NCBI GenBank assembly: GCA_003247575.1
Contig: QJZC01000019.1
Coordinates: forward strand, 1 to 64,000
Source: Pseudomonadota bacterium
GTDB lineage: Bacteria; Myxococcota_A; UBA9160; SZUA-336
Direction: 5' to 3'
Length of the DNA stretch: 64,000 nucleotides
The position numbers and the translations under genes are program-made. Position 1 is the stretch's first letter. The number at the start of each line of letters is the position of its first letter. This document shows positions 42,413 to 51,500 of the stretch, piece after piece. The notes below the pieces were generated by a model, which was not told the DNA's origin, made no database searches, and was given only the letters and a program-made list of their open reading frames with translations.

Positions 42413-44644
42413 GTGAACCCATCGAGGATGCTGCAGATCTTCGGAGTGTGCTTGGGGCTGTCCAGCGCGGGCGTGATGAGCATCGCGTACGCCAAGGACC
42501 TCTGGATACACCCCCGAAACGAACCCTTCAATGACTCCGTGCACTACCAGGCTCAGGACGGCGAGGTCTTCTACAAAGCCGAGAACGATCTCGGGCGCGC
42601 GCTCGGAGACATCAGCCTCGTGCGCGGGGATCGACCGCTGGTCACGGTCACGATCGGCGGGGACATCTTCGACAAGGTGGCGCAGAGCAACGGCGCGTTG
42701 CGCCCGGTCCTGCTCTGGGACAACGACGGGGACGGACGCGTCGATCGCAGTGCCGCGGGCCGACTCGAGGGGAACCTCGCGATCTTCGATTCGCCACGGT
42801 TGGCCGACGTCAATCTCGAGCTGACCCGTTGGCAGCTCGGGGTCAAGTACATCGCCGGCGCCAGTGGCGACCGGGCACTCGATGGACGTTATCTCGCATC
42901 GGTGGAATCGGACGACGCCAACATCGCGTTCGTACGCGACGACGCGATCGAGGTCGAGGAACTGGCGGAGGAAGCGCCACCCGCCGAGCCACCCGCTCCC
43001 CAGGTCGCGCCCGGCCTGGTGATCCTGAAGCACCGTGCCGATCGACCCTTCGATCTCGCGGGCTTCGCCGATGACCCGACCCGCTACATCGAGGACTTCG
43101 ACCGACTCTCCCGCACGGAGGACGGCGACGACTGGACCGCCAAGGCCCCCGAGTCCGAGGACGGCCGGCTGCTCACACACTTCGGGGAAGAGGATCTCTT
43201 CATCGTCCGCACCGAAGGCGGCGCAACCCTCGAGGTCGAGTGGGGCGACATGCCGATGGTCGCGTTCTTCGAGTTCTATCTCGAAGTCGAACCCGACGCG
43301 GATGGCTGCTACAACTCGCTCAACTCGGGACTCGTCAACCCGGATGGCAGCCCCGTCCAGGTGCCACACCGCTTTTTCTACTGCCCGAACGAGTCCGTAG
43401 CCCTAATGGACATCCCCGACGGCTACGAAGTCGGCCTCACCGCAGTCGTCGGCAATCAGTTCATCGAACGAACCGGCGGCGGCAACAGCACCTGGGACAA
43501 CGTGAAGCTCTATGCGCAGGAGATCTACCCGCGCAGCCCGCTGCGCCGCGCGACAGGGAGCGTCACCGGTAACATCCGCGCGGGCTTCGTCGATGCGGGT
43601 CAGGACCTGAAGGACATGTTCCAGTTCGCGGTGACGGGAACGCGTCCGAAGAGCATTCACACCGGTCAGGAGGTGTACCAGGCCTCGCCCATCACCGCAG
43701 TTCCACGGGCGCTCTGGAGGCTCGCCAAGCTACAGCCGCTCAATGCGATCGACGAACTCGCCACTGGTGTGGACAGCGTGGTACAGGTCGGGGCGAGCGC
43801 GGTCAGCGCCGTGGACAACACAGTGCTGAACACCGTGCTCCAGGGCACCGTGGGAACCGTTGGCTCTCCAGAGGCCGCAGACTCGACTGGGCACTGGATC
43901 GGGGCGCTGACCATGTCGGCTGCCCAGAACCTGCCCGGCGGTGAGCGCAGCTTCGACGCATACAGCATCGACGGAGTGTTGCACCACAATCGAGGCTTCG
44001 AGCCACTGCGGTACACGCGGACAGATCTCCAGCTGAACGTGGACCGCGTCATGACCGCCGTGGATGCCGCCATCATCGCCAACGCGAGCGACGACTCCAG
44101 TGATGACGACGGTGCTGCGGACGACGATGGTGGCAACGGTGGTGATGACGGTGGCGGAGGAAACGGCGGCGGCGGCGGCGGAAACAACAACCCGCCCGCA
44201 CCACCGCCGGGCGGCATGGACAATCCGCAGCCACCGGCGATGGATCCCCCCATGATGGATCCGGGCGGCATGGATCCCCCGGTGAAGATGAAGAAGGTCT
44301 TCAAGAAGCGCCCCAAGAAGGTGGTCAAGAAGAAGGCCCCCAAGCGCAAGGTAGTCAAGAAGAAGGCGCCCAAGCGCAAGGTGGTGAAGAAGAAGGTCTT
44401 CAAGAAGAAGGTTGCCAAGAAGAAGATCTTCAAGAAGAAGGTCGCGAAGAAGAAGATCTTCAAGAAGAAGTTCGGCAATCGCTCCGGACTCGCCGACGGA
44501 ACGAACCCAGGGCGCGGAGCCGGCCGCATCCGGAGCCCGAACCTGGGCACGCTCAACCCGAACAAGGCGCGCAGCTTGAGCAAGGCGACCAAGCTCAAGA
44601 AGATCTTCGGCAGCAAGCGAGTGCGCGCCCTCAAGGGGAGGTGA
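42413..44644 (+). CDS. Secreted protein with acidic/Gly linker and lysine-rich repeat tail
   Basis: 743 residues from the GTG at 42413, with AGGAG 6 bases upstream; an earlier in-frame ATG at 42356 lacks a site. Signal peptide MLQIFGVCLGLSSAGVMS to AYA. The N-terminal ~200 residues are strand-rich with a DNDGDGRVD calcium-type loop. The central ~350 (Cys/Trp/Tyr, then helical) are unrecognised. Next comes a low-complexity Asp/Gly/Asn then Pro/Met linker (~562-623) and a tail (~624-686) of Lys blocks (KKVVKKKAPKR, KKKIFKKKVA repeats). A basic Gly/Asn/Lys end closes it. The tail could bind polyanions (DNA, LPS, acidic polysaccharide). No family recognised. Confidence 0.75.
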   Translation: MNPSRMLQIFGVCLGLSSAGVMSIAYAKDLWIHPRNEPFNDSVHYQAQDGEVFYKAENDLGRALGDISLVRGDRPLVTVTIGGDIFDKVAQSNGALRPVLLWDNDGDGRVDRSAAGRLEGNLAIFDSPRLADVNLELTRWQLGVKYIAGASGDRALDGRYLASVESDDANIAFVRDDAIEVEELAEEAPPAEPPAPQVAPGLVILKHRADRPFDLAGFADDPTRYIEDFDRLSRTEDGDDWTAKAPESEDGRLLTHFGEEDLFIVRTEGGATLEVEWGDMPMVAFFEFYLEVEPDADGCYNSLNSGLVNPDGSPVQVPHRFFYCPNESVALMDIPDGYEVGLTAVVGNQFIERTGGGNSTWDNVKLYAQEIYPRSPLRRATGSVTGNIRAGFVDAGQDLKDMFQFAVTGTRPKSIHTGQEVYQASPITAVPRALWRLAKLQPLNAIDELATGVDSVVQVGASAVSAVDNTVLNTVLQGTVGTVGSPEAADSTGHWIGALTMSAAQNLPGGERSFDAYSIDGVLHHNRGFEPLRYTRTDLQLNVDRVMTAVDAAIIANASDDSSDDDGAADDDGGNGGDDGGGGNGGGGGGNNNPPAPPPGGMDNPQPPAMDPPMMDPGGMDPPVKMKKVFKKRPKKVVKKKAPKRKVVKKKAPKRKVVKKKVFKKKVAKKKIFKKKVAKKKIFKKKFGNRSGLADGTNPGRGAGRIRSPNLGTLNPNKARSLSKATKLKKIFGSKRVRALKGR
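44282..44470 (+). repeat. In-gene repeat encoding lysine-rich blocks
   Basis: Repeating AAGAAGAAG-based units encode KVVKKKAPKR (2-3 copies) then KKVAKKKIF (2 copies). AAG is used almost throughout, so the DNA is also a purine-rich tract on the plus strand. Such runs expand and contract readily. Confidence 0.85.
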
Positions 44645-44661
44645 ACGGCTGCCTCTGACGA

Positions 44662-44704
44662 GCTCTGTCGCTCCGACAGGCTCTGTCCTGCGGCAGGCTT
44701 TGTC
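44662..44704 (+). repeat. Short tandem-like repeat and small hairpin after the lysine-tail gene
   Basis: GCTCTGTC occurs at 44662 and 44680, and as GCTTTGTC at 44697, spaced 18 and 17 bases, each followed by a CAG. The first unit contains a perfect hairpin CTGTCG-CTC-CGACAG (44665-44679) 20 bases after the stop codon, possibly part of a terminator, though no T-run follows. Confidence 0.5.
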
Positions 44705-44801
44705 GGCGCGATTCCGGCGAGCGGACCGCAGAGTCGGTTCGCTCGCACCCCGCCGCTCGAGTCGGGCTCGAGCGGGATCCACTCTTCGAGTGACTAGTCC
44801 A

Positions 44802-44835
44802 GGGGCGGTTCGAGGAGCACTCCTCGAGCCGCCCC
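44802..44835. terminator. 16-bp near-perfect hairpin upstream of DAHP synthase gene
   Basis: GGGGCGGTTCGAGGAG (44802-44817) pairs with 44820-44835 throughout, with one G-T wobble. It lies 106 bases before the DAHP synthase ATG and 157 after the previous stop. It may end the upstream transcript or form part of an attenuator for the aromatic gene. No U-tract and no leader peptide rich in Phe, Tyr or Trp was found. Confidence 0.55.
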
Positions 44836-44940
44836 GCCCCCCGCCTGCAGGCGCTCTCGCGCCCCCAGCGTGGGTCTCTTGGCCCGCGCTCTGGTCTGGG
44901 GTTGGCCCGTCGGAGCCATCGGTGTATGTATTGTCTGCTT

Positions 44941-45999
44941 ATGCACTATGACACCGACGACATACGCATCGATCAGATCCGCCCGCTGATCCCACCAGCT
45001 GTCCTGATGGAGGAGCTGCCCACTTCAGATCCAGCCTCGGAGACCGTCGCCAACGCACGCGCGGCGATCGCCAACATCCTGCGGGGCGAAGATCCACGCC
45101 TCCTCGTCATCGTCGGGCCGTGCTCGATCCATGACCCTCGTGCCGCCGAGGAGTACGCACAGCGCCTCAAGCCCCTGATCGCGGAGTTCTCGGACGAGCT
45201 CTTCATCGCAATGCGGGTGTACTTCGAGAAGCCGCGCACCACCGTCGGCTGGAAGGGGCTGATCAATGACCCCAATCTGGACGGTAGCTTCGCCATCAAT
45301 CGCGGACTACGCGCGGCACGCTCGCTTCTCCTGTCTCTCGCCGACCAAGGGCTGCCGGTCGGCACCGAGTTCCTCGACACGATCACCCCACAGTTCATTG
45401 CCGATCTCGTGAGCTGGGGAGCAATCGGCGCGCGCACCACCGAGAGCCAGGTCCACCGCGAGCTCGCCTCCGGGCTCTCGATGCCATGTGGCTTCAAGAA
45501 TGGCACCGACGGCAGCGTGCAAATTGCCGTCGATGCCATCGAGGCGGCAAGCCATCCGCATCACTTTCTCTCGGTGACGAAGCAGGGGATCTCCGCCGTC
45601 GTCGGAACCAAGGGGAATCCCGACTGCCACGTCGTCCTACGCGGGTCCAACCAGGGGCCGAACTTCTCGCCCGAGGATCTCCGCGCTACGGCGGAGTGCC
45701 TCGAGAAGTCCGGTCTGCCGAGCCGCATCATGGTGGACTGCAGTCACGGCAACAGCCGAAAGGATCCCGTTCGGCAGCCAGAAGTCGCTCGATCCGTCGT
45801 GCAGCAACGCATTCGGGGGAACGACACGGTGTTCGGCCTCATGCTCGAGAGCCACATTCTCGAGGGACGCCAGGACTATCAGCCGGGCCACCCACTCGAG
45901 TACGGCCGCAGCATCACCGATGCCTGCATGGGCTGGGAGCGGACCGAGTCCCTGCTGCGCGAGCTCGCCGGCTCGCTGCGCTCGCCCCAAGTAGGCTAA
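44941..45999 (+). CDS. 3-deoxy-7-phosphoheptulonate (DAHP) synthase, class I (AroG/F/H type)
   Basis: 352 residues, full length for the type I-alpha enzyme. It joins phosphoenolpyruvate and erythrose 4-phosphate in the first step of the shikimate pathway. Signatures: VIVGPCSIHDP, MRVYFEKPRTTVGWKG, GTEFLDTITPQ, GARTTESQVHRELASG, FKNGTDG and MVDCSHGNS. These include the metal and substrate ligands (Cys in GPCS, His in DCSHGN, Glu and Asp near the end). The ATG at 44941 fits the usual N-terminus; one at 44926 is possible. Which end product inhibits it cannot be read from the sequence. Confidence 0.95.
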   Translation: MHYDTDDIRIDQIRPLIPPAVLMEELPTSDPASETVANARAAIANILRGEDPRLLVIVGPCSIHDPRAAEEYAQRLKPLIAEFSDELFIAMRVYFEKPRTTVGWKGLINDPNLDGSFAINRGLRAARSLLLSLADQGLPVGTEFLDTITPQFIADLVSWGAIGARTTESQVHRELASGLSMPCGFKNGTDGSVQIAVDAIEAASHPHHFLSVTKQGISAVVGTKGNPDCHVVLRGSNQGPNFSPEDLRATAECLEKSGLPSRIMVDCSHGNSRKDPVRQPEVARSVVQQRIRGNDTVFGLMLESHILEGRQDYQPGHPLEYGRSITDACMGWERTESLLRELAGSLRSPQVG

Positions 46000-46011
46000 G
46001 CCAAGGACCCC

Positions 46012-47142
46012 TCACGGTCCGCAGCTCACCGGCAAGGGAGCACACACCGGCTGGGGAGCGCCCCCGCCAGCATTTGGAGCCACGCGGCAGACATATCCGT
46101 CGCGACAGCCAGCCTCGAAGAGCGTGAAATCGCAGCGTGCCAAGCAGCGTCCGACGCCATCCGGCATAGCAGCACACATGGTGCTCGGATCGGCTCCCCG
46201 CTGCGTCGGGCAGGAATCCGTGCACGCCTGCGTACAGTAGCCCCCCGGCCACCCTTCCCCACTACGGAGGCACACCGCCGAGGCGCTTCGACAGCTCGAC
46301 GCGTCGAAGCACTGACTGCCGATCGCGCCGCGGGGTGCCGGCAGGCTCAGCTCCGCATCGCACGGGCCCAGCGGGGTCTCGTCCGCAACTCTGGCTGCAT
46401 AAACGCGACGATGCTCGGACCAACCCGCCCGCGGAACTCCAAACAGATGGCGCGCCGCCAGCGGAGAGACGTCCCAGGCCGGGCGGCCGCCCGCCTCCTC
46501 GACGCAGATGTTCGGACCGAGGTCCGCAACCTCGACCACGACGCAGCGCGATCGCTCCGCATTGGTCAGACGAAAGCGGGCTCCGCACCCGAAACGCTGC
46601 CGATTGGCGGCGTAGTACCAAGTGCCATCTGCATCGGGTGCCGCCTCGCAGTTGGTCGGCTGCTCATCGCCAGGTCCTCCGAAGGTCGTGAGCTCGTAGA
46701 CCTGATCCAGCGGAATCCGATCATCCGTAGCCGATCCGATGCGCTCGAGACAGCGCAACACCGTCTCGCCCGCAGGTCCACGCGTATCCGCTGGCTCCCA
46801 CACGGGGAAGGGCTCGGGGCAGGAATCGATCCATGCCCCCTCTTCAGATGCCGGTCGTCGGGACCTCACATCGTTCGAGCGTACGTCGTCCAGCAAGTCG
46901 GATACGTCCCCAGGGGTGTCGGAGAGCGCCTGATCGAGCACGGCTGGGGGCCGCGCAGGGTTCGTGCGGCCTGTTCCATCCAGCCCACCGCACCCGAGAA
47001 GCAGCGCACCAAGCCCATATCCCGTAGACCACAGGGCCCGCAAAGCCCGACGTGGCCCCCAGACCGTCCATCTCGGTCGCAACGATCGCACCCTCCCTCG
47101 TTCGAGCTCCGTCGTTCGAACCCCCACCGACGCGCCGGGCAA
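46012..47142 (-). CDS. Cysteine-rich lipoprotein with RlpA/expansin-like segment
   Basis: 376 residues as read. A hydrophobic run ending GALLLGCGG is a lipobox about 50 residues in, so the true start may be further downstream than 47142. The middle resembles a double-psi beta-barrel: GTWYYAANRQRFGCGARF, then RCVVVEVADLGP and AWDVSPLAARHLFG, the Asp-containing end typical of RlpA and expansin domains. The C-terminal ~110 residues hold many Cys (CFDASSCRSASAVC), likely disulfide-bonded. Probably an outer-membrane lipoprotein acting near peptidoglycan. It converges on the DAHP synthase gene 12 bases away. Confidence 0.7.
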   Translation of the reverse strand: MPGASVGVRTTELERGRVRSLRPRWTVWGPRRALRALWSTGYGLGALLLGCGGLDGTGRTNPARPPAVLDQALSDTPGDVSDLLDDVRSNDVRSRRPASEEGAWIDSCPEPFPVWEPADTRGPAGETVLRCLERIGSATDDRIPLDQVYELTTFGGPGDEQPTNCEAAPDADGTWYYAANRQRFGCGARFRLTNAERSRCVVVEVADLGPNICVEEAGGRPAWDVSPLAARHLFGVPRAGWSEHRRVYAARVADETPLGPCDAELSLPAPRGAIGSQCFDASSCRSASAVCLRSGEGWPGGYCTQACTDSCPTQRGADPSTMCAAMPDGVGRCLARCDFTLFEAGCRDGYVCRVAPNAGGGAPQPVCAPLPVSCGP

Positions 47143-47227
47143 AGTCCCAGCACGGAGCCGGTGAGTGTATCAATGGCGAACGCGCTTGCATCCGGGGTGT
47201 TTTGTTCTCGCATCGAGCCGGCAAGGG

Positions 47228-47255
47228 CTGACCCTGAGGGAGCCTGCGCTACACT
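47228..47255 (+). promoter_or_regulatory. Candidate promoter upstream of tRNA-Val
   Basis: CTGACC (47228-47233) and TACACT (47250-47255) with a 16-base spacer, ~85 bases before the tRNA. A TTGACC at 47277 is a second possible -35, but without a clear -10. Confidence 0.3.
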
Positions 47256-47338
47256 AGCGCCTTCTCGAAGACGGCGTTGACCAGACGGGTAGGCGTGAAG
47301 CACGCGCCGGCTCGGGCGTCGCCCCGCTAGAGATCGAC

Positions 47339-47415
47339 GGACGATTAGCTCAGCTGGCTAGAGCGCTGCGTTGACATCGCAGAGGTCACTGGTTCAAGTC
47401 CAGTATCGTCCACCA
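47339..47415 (+). tRNA. tRNA-Val, anticodon GAC
   Basis: 77 bases. Acceptor GGACGAT (47339-47345) pairs with ATCGTCC (47405-47411), followed by A and an encoded CCA. The D-arm AGCTCAGCTGGCTAGAGC, anticodon arm CTGCG-TTGACAT-CGCAG with GAC at 47373-47375, and T-arm GGTTCAAGTCC (47391-47401) are all canonical. It reads GUC and GUU valine codons. Confidence 0.97.
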
Positions 47416-47499
47416 CCCTCATTCGCGCGTCGTCAGGTTCGTTCGCACGTCGTCGAGTCCCACGACACCCGAGTTCAGGAGCTCGCACTGAAAGCGCAG

Positions 47500-48393
47500 A
47501 TGAGCAAGCCCCTCGTCATCTACCACGCACATTGCTCCGACGGATTCACCGCTGCCTGGGTTGCCGCACGTGCCCTGGGCTACGCCGAACTCTACCCCGG
47601 CCTGTTCGATCAGCGGCCTCCCTACGACCTGGCCCGCGGGCGTGATGTCTACATCGTCGACTTCAGCTATCCGCGGGATCAGCTCGAGGAACTCCACACT
47701 GTCGTGTGCGGCGCCGACCTCGCATCGCGCCGGCGCCTCGTCGTGTTGGACCACCACAAGACTGCGGAGGCCAACCTGAGCGGGCTTGGCTACTGCACCT
47801 TCGATATGAACCGCTCGGGTGCCGGACTCACGTGGGATCACTTCCATCCGGGAAAGCGTCGACCGTGGATCGTAGACTATGTCGAGGATCGAGACCTCTG
47901 GCGTTTCTCGCTGCCCGACTCCAAGGCGCTCTCCCTGCGAATCCAGATCGCGCCGCATACACTCGAGACCTGGGATGAGCTCTCGCAACGCCCGCTCGAC
48001 GAGCTCGTGCGCGAGGCCGCCGGCTGCGCGCTCTATCTGCAGCACTGCATCGAGGAAGCGCTCCGACGCGCATACCGCACGCACTTGTACTACCCCGGCC
48101 ATCCGGAGCCCGGCGCGCCCTGTGTCTGCGTCAACGCGGGGCCCGCTGGCGTTTCAGACATCTTGCACGCGCTGCTGGAACGCTTCGAGGACGTCCCTGC
48201 TGCCCTGGCCTGGCAGCTGGGAGCCGACGGCAAGCTGCAGTGCTCCTTGCGGTCCCGCCCAGACTTCGATTGCTCGGTCATCGCTCGGGCTTTGGGCGGA
48301 GGTGGCCATGCTCAGGCAAGCGGGTTCCGTCTCGGACTCGAGACCCGGACCGCACGCCAGCTGTTGACGCCCGACTCCCCCACGTCCGACTGA
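47500..48393 (+). CDS. DHH-family phosphoesterase
   Basis: 297 residues from the ATG at 47500. N-terminal metal motif VIYHAHCSDGFTAAW, Asp strand YIVDFSYP, the DHH motif VLDHHKTA, and a DHHA1-type C-terminus with GGGGHAQASGF that grips substrate. Related enzymes hydrolyse oligoribonucleotides, cyclic dinucleotides or pAp. Its layout is like the short DHH/DHHA1 proteins seen in many bacteria and phages. A diadenylate cyclase is encoded in the window (60932-62143), but a c-di-AMP role for this protein is only a possibility. Confidence 0.85.
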   Translation: MSKPLVIYHAHCSDGFTAAWVAARALGYAELYPGLFDQRPPYDLARGRDVYIVDFSYPRDQLEELHTVVCGADLASRRRLVVLDHHKTAEANLSGLGYCTFDMNRSGAGLTWDHFHPGKRRPWIVDYVEDRDLWRFSLPDSKALSLRIQIAPHTLETWDELSQRPLDELVREAAGCALYLQHCIEEALRRAYRTHLYYPGHPEPGAPCVCVNAGPAGVSDILHALLERFEDVPAALAWQLGADGKLQCSLRSRPDFDCSVIARALGGGGHAQASGFRLGLETRTARQLLTPDSPTSD

Positions 48394-48559
48394 GCTCCGA
48401 CGCAATCCGTCAGCCTGGGCTACTTGGCTGCGTCCGCACCCGTCTCCGCACTCCGAGAGAGGCGAAAGCTGCTCGCTCGATTCGACACCACTGCACGACC
48501 ACTGCGCTCAAGGGGCGCGCCTGGCGCGTCGATGCGAAAGCACGAACCTGGAGCCTCTG

Positions 48560-51500
48560 GTGCACCTATACGGCTACCGCATTCTAGAGTGTAAGCATGC
48601 GTCCTCTCGTTCCGAAGTGCACTTCGCCATCCGGGAACGCGACAAGCGCGAGGTCGTGCTGAAGCGTAGCGCAACTTCCACGCAGCGAGCCTCGTCCAGA
48701 ATCCGCCGAGAGTTCGAGCTTCTCTCGCGCATGGACTCTCCGCGGATCGTTCGCGCTCTCGATCTCGAGCAGGCAGACGACTCCGACGTCCTGGTCCTCG
48801 AACGCTTTTCAGGCATCGACCTGTCGGAGTTCATCGCGAAGGACAGGCCCGACCTCGCCACCTTCCTCGAGATCGCTTTACAATGCGCCGAAGCCCTGTC
48901 GGAGATTCACGGGGCGCGGATCATCCACAAGGACATCAAGCCCGGAAACATCCTGATCGACCCTGAGACTCTGGCAATCCAGGTGATCGACTTCGGAATC
49001 TCGTCAGAGCTCGGTGAGACGCGGCGCGATCCGAAGGCGCACGGAGCCGAGGGCACGCTCTGCTATCTATCGCCAGAGCAGACGGGATTCCTGGACGCTG
49101 GAGTGGACTCCCGGAGCGATCTCTACTCGCTCGGAGCCACCTTGTTCGAGCTCGTCACCGATCATCCTCCATTCGAGGCGGAGACGCGGGACAAGCTCGT
49201 CCATGCTCACCTTGCGTTGCGCGCAACGCCCGCCTCCGAGATCGTTCCCGGGTTTCCGACGGCCATCTCCCGCATCATCGAGCGCCTCTTGGACAAGGAT
49301 CCGGAGGCACGCTACCAGACCGCGCAGGGCCTACGAGCAGACCTCGCCGCGTGCCATCAGCAATGGACCCAGAAAGGGTCGATCGATCCCGAGTTTGTCT
49401 TGGGCAGCCAAGACACTCCCCACCGGCTGCGACTCCCACGACGGCTCTACGGACGCGAAGGATCGCTCGAGCGCCTGCAAGAAGCTCTCGAGCGAGCACA
49501 GCAAGGCCGCGCCACCTTCGTCTTGTTGCTAGGCCCCCCGGGCATCGGCAAGTCCGCTCTAGCGGAGTCGGTGCGGGAGCCCATATCCAACGTAGGGGGA
49601 CGCTACTCTCGAGCCAAGTTCGATCGGTATCGACGTGACCGTCCTTATGCAGGGTTCATCGATCTGTTCGAGGGGCTCTTCGAGCAGCTCCTGATTCAGC
49701 CGGAAACGGCTCTCGAGAGCTGGCGACTCCACCTGAACGAGGCTCTAGGGGATCATGCTCCAGAGCTGGCGGCGCTGATTCCGGGCCTTGCAGCGCTCCT
49801 CGAGACGCCGGAAGCACCACTCCGGCTCTCGGCTGCGGAGCGACAAGCGCGCATTGCCTCCGGGGTCCGACGCCTCGTACGTGCGATCGGAGGCCCGAAT
49901 CGGCCATTGGCCTTCGTACTCGACGATCTCCATTGGGCAGATGCGGGCAGCCTGTTCGTGCTCGAAGAGCTGATCGGAGATCGGAGCCCACAGCACCTGC
50001 TCGTGATCGGAACCGCGCGCGCGAATCAGCGCGATCGCTCCGAAGCCTGGCGCGAGCACCTGACCTCCGCAGCACCGACCTCGGATTCGCTGCGAGAACT
50101 AAATCTGCGCCCACTCGGGCCCGGGGACACCTCCCAGTACCTCTCCGACGTTCTCGGCCGCAGCCAGAGCGACATCGCCCCGCTGACGCGCCGCGTGTCC
50201 CTGAGGACGGGCGGCAGTCCACAGCTGATTCGCGAGTTCCTGCTGGAACTGCAGGACCAGGGCGCCCTCTGTTCAGGGGCCGACGGATGGTCCTGGGACG
50301 AGGCTGCCGTCGACGCGGCGGCAATGTCGGATCAGGCGGTCAGCTTCGCATCCGCTGCCATCCGCACCCTACCCGCCTCCGGCCGCCAGCTACTCGAGGC
50401 AGCCAGCTGCATCGGCGACGTGTTCGACCCCGACTTCCTGCTCGAAGTGGTCGCAGCAGATCGCGTGCACGGGTTTCGAGATTTGATGACGCTCTCGAAT
50501 GCGTGCTTGATCGCGCCATGCCGCGACGGCTTCCGCTTCGTGCACGACCGACTCCGCGAGGCGGCAGGACAGAAGCTCGAGCCGGAACAGAAGCGATCGA
50601 TCCATCGGGCGATCGGCGAGGCATTGATCCGCAGGTCGCAAGACCCGGACTCCGCAAGCACTCGCTCGATGCGGATCGCCGACCACCTCAACCTTGCCGG
50701 AGCGCCGATCTCCGAAGACGAACGCCTACGACTGATCGAAGTCAACCTCCAGGCCGGGAAGGGAGCTCTCGAATCGAGCACCGCCGAGCGCGCCGACGGA
50801 TACCTGCGCGCAGGTCTCGCGCTCTACCGCGACGAGGACTGGCAGGCGCATCACGATCTCGGCTTCGAGCTGTACTTCGGCCTGATCCAGAGCGCGATCT
50901 TCGGCGGTGTCTCCGAGCAAGCGGAACGCTACCTCGCATTCCTCGAGACGCGCGGCCTGGGCCTGGACAAGTGGGCGCGCGTCGCCGCAACCCGCATAGA
51001 ACTGCGCACGGCTGTGCACGGAGCGCCCAGCGGGGTCGAGGCAGGGCTGAACGCTCTCAAGCGACTCGGACTGCAGTTTCCATTGGCACCCTCGCGACTG
51101 CGTCTGATGATCGATATCTGGCGTACGCGCCTCTGCCTGCGGCGCCGCGAGAGCATCACCCGATCCCCCGGCCCCAGCACCCAGATCAGCGCAGAATGGA
51201 AAGCGCTGCAGCAGGTGATCGCGGCGATCGGGCCTGCGCTCTTCCGCGAGAACCTATGCCTGCACCTGATGACCGTGTCGTACTTCATTCGCGGTCAGGT
51301 CAGTCGCCGGTCGGGCGTGCACCCGCTCACGCTCGCCTCCTTCGCACACTCGCAAGCCGTGATCACAGGCGACTACGCCTATGCTACTCAACTCGGCCAG
51401 AGCGCCCTCGCACAGATCCTCGAGCGCAATCAGCCGACACTCGAGGTCCAGGTTCAGCACATCTGCAACGTCCTGATCGACCCGTGGCGTAGGCCACGGA

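Noticed and set aside
44282..44470. Possible CRISPR or minisatellite array
   Set aside because: The repeats are contiguous AAG-rich codons inside a gene with no unique spacers.
43730..44782. 350-codon minus-strand ORF rich in Leu
   Set aside because: The LL-rich run is only the reverse of the Lys-rich repeat; no independent coding evidence.
49933..51492. 519-codon plus-strand ORF
   Set aside because: +1-type shadow inside the second kinase giant; Arg/Pro-rich.
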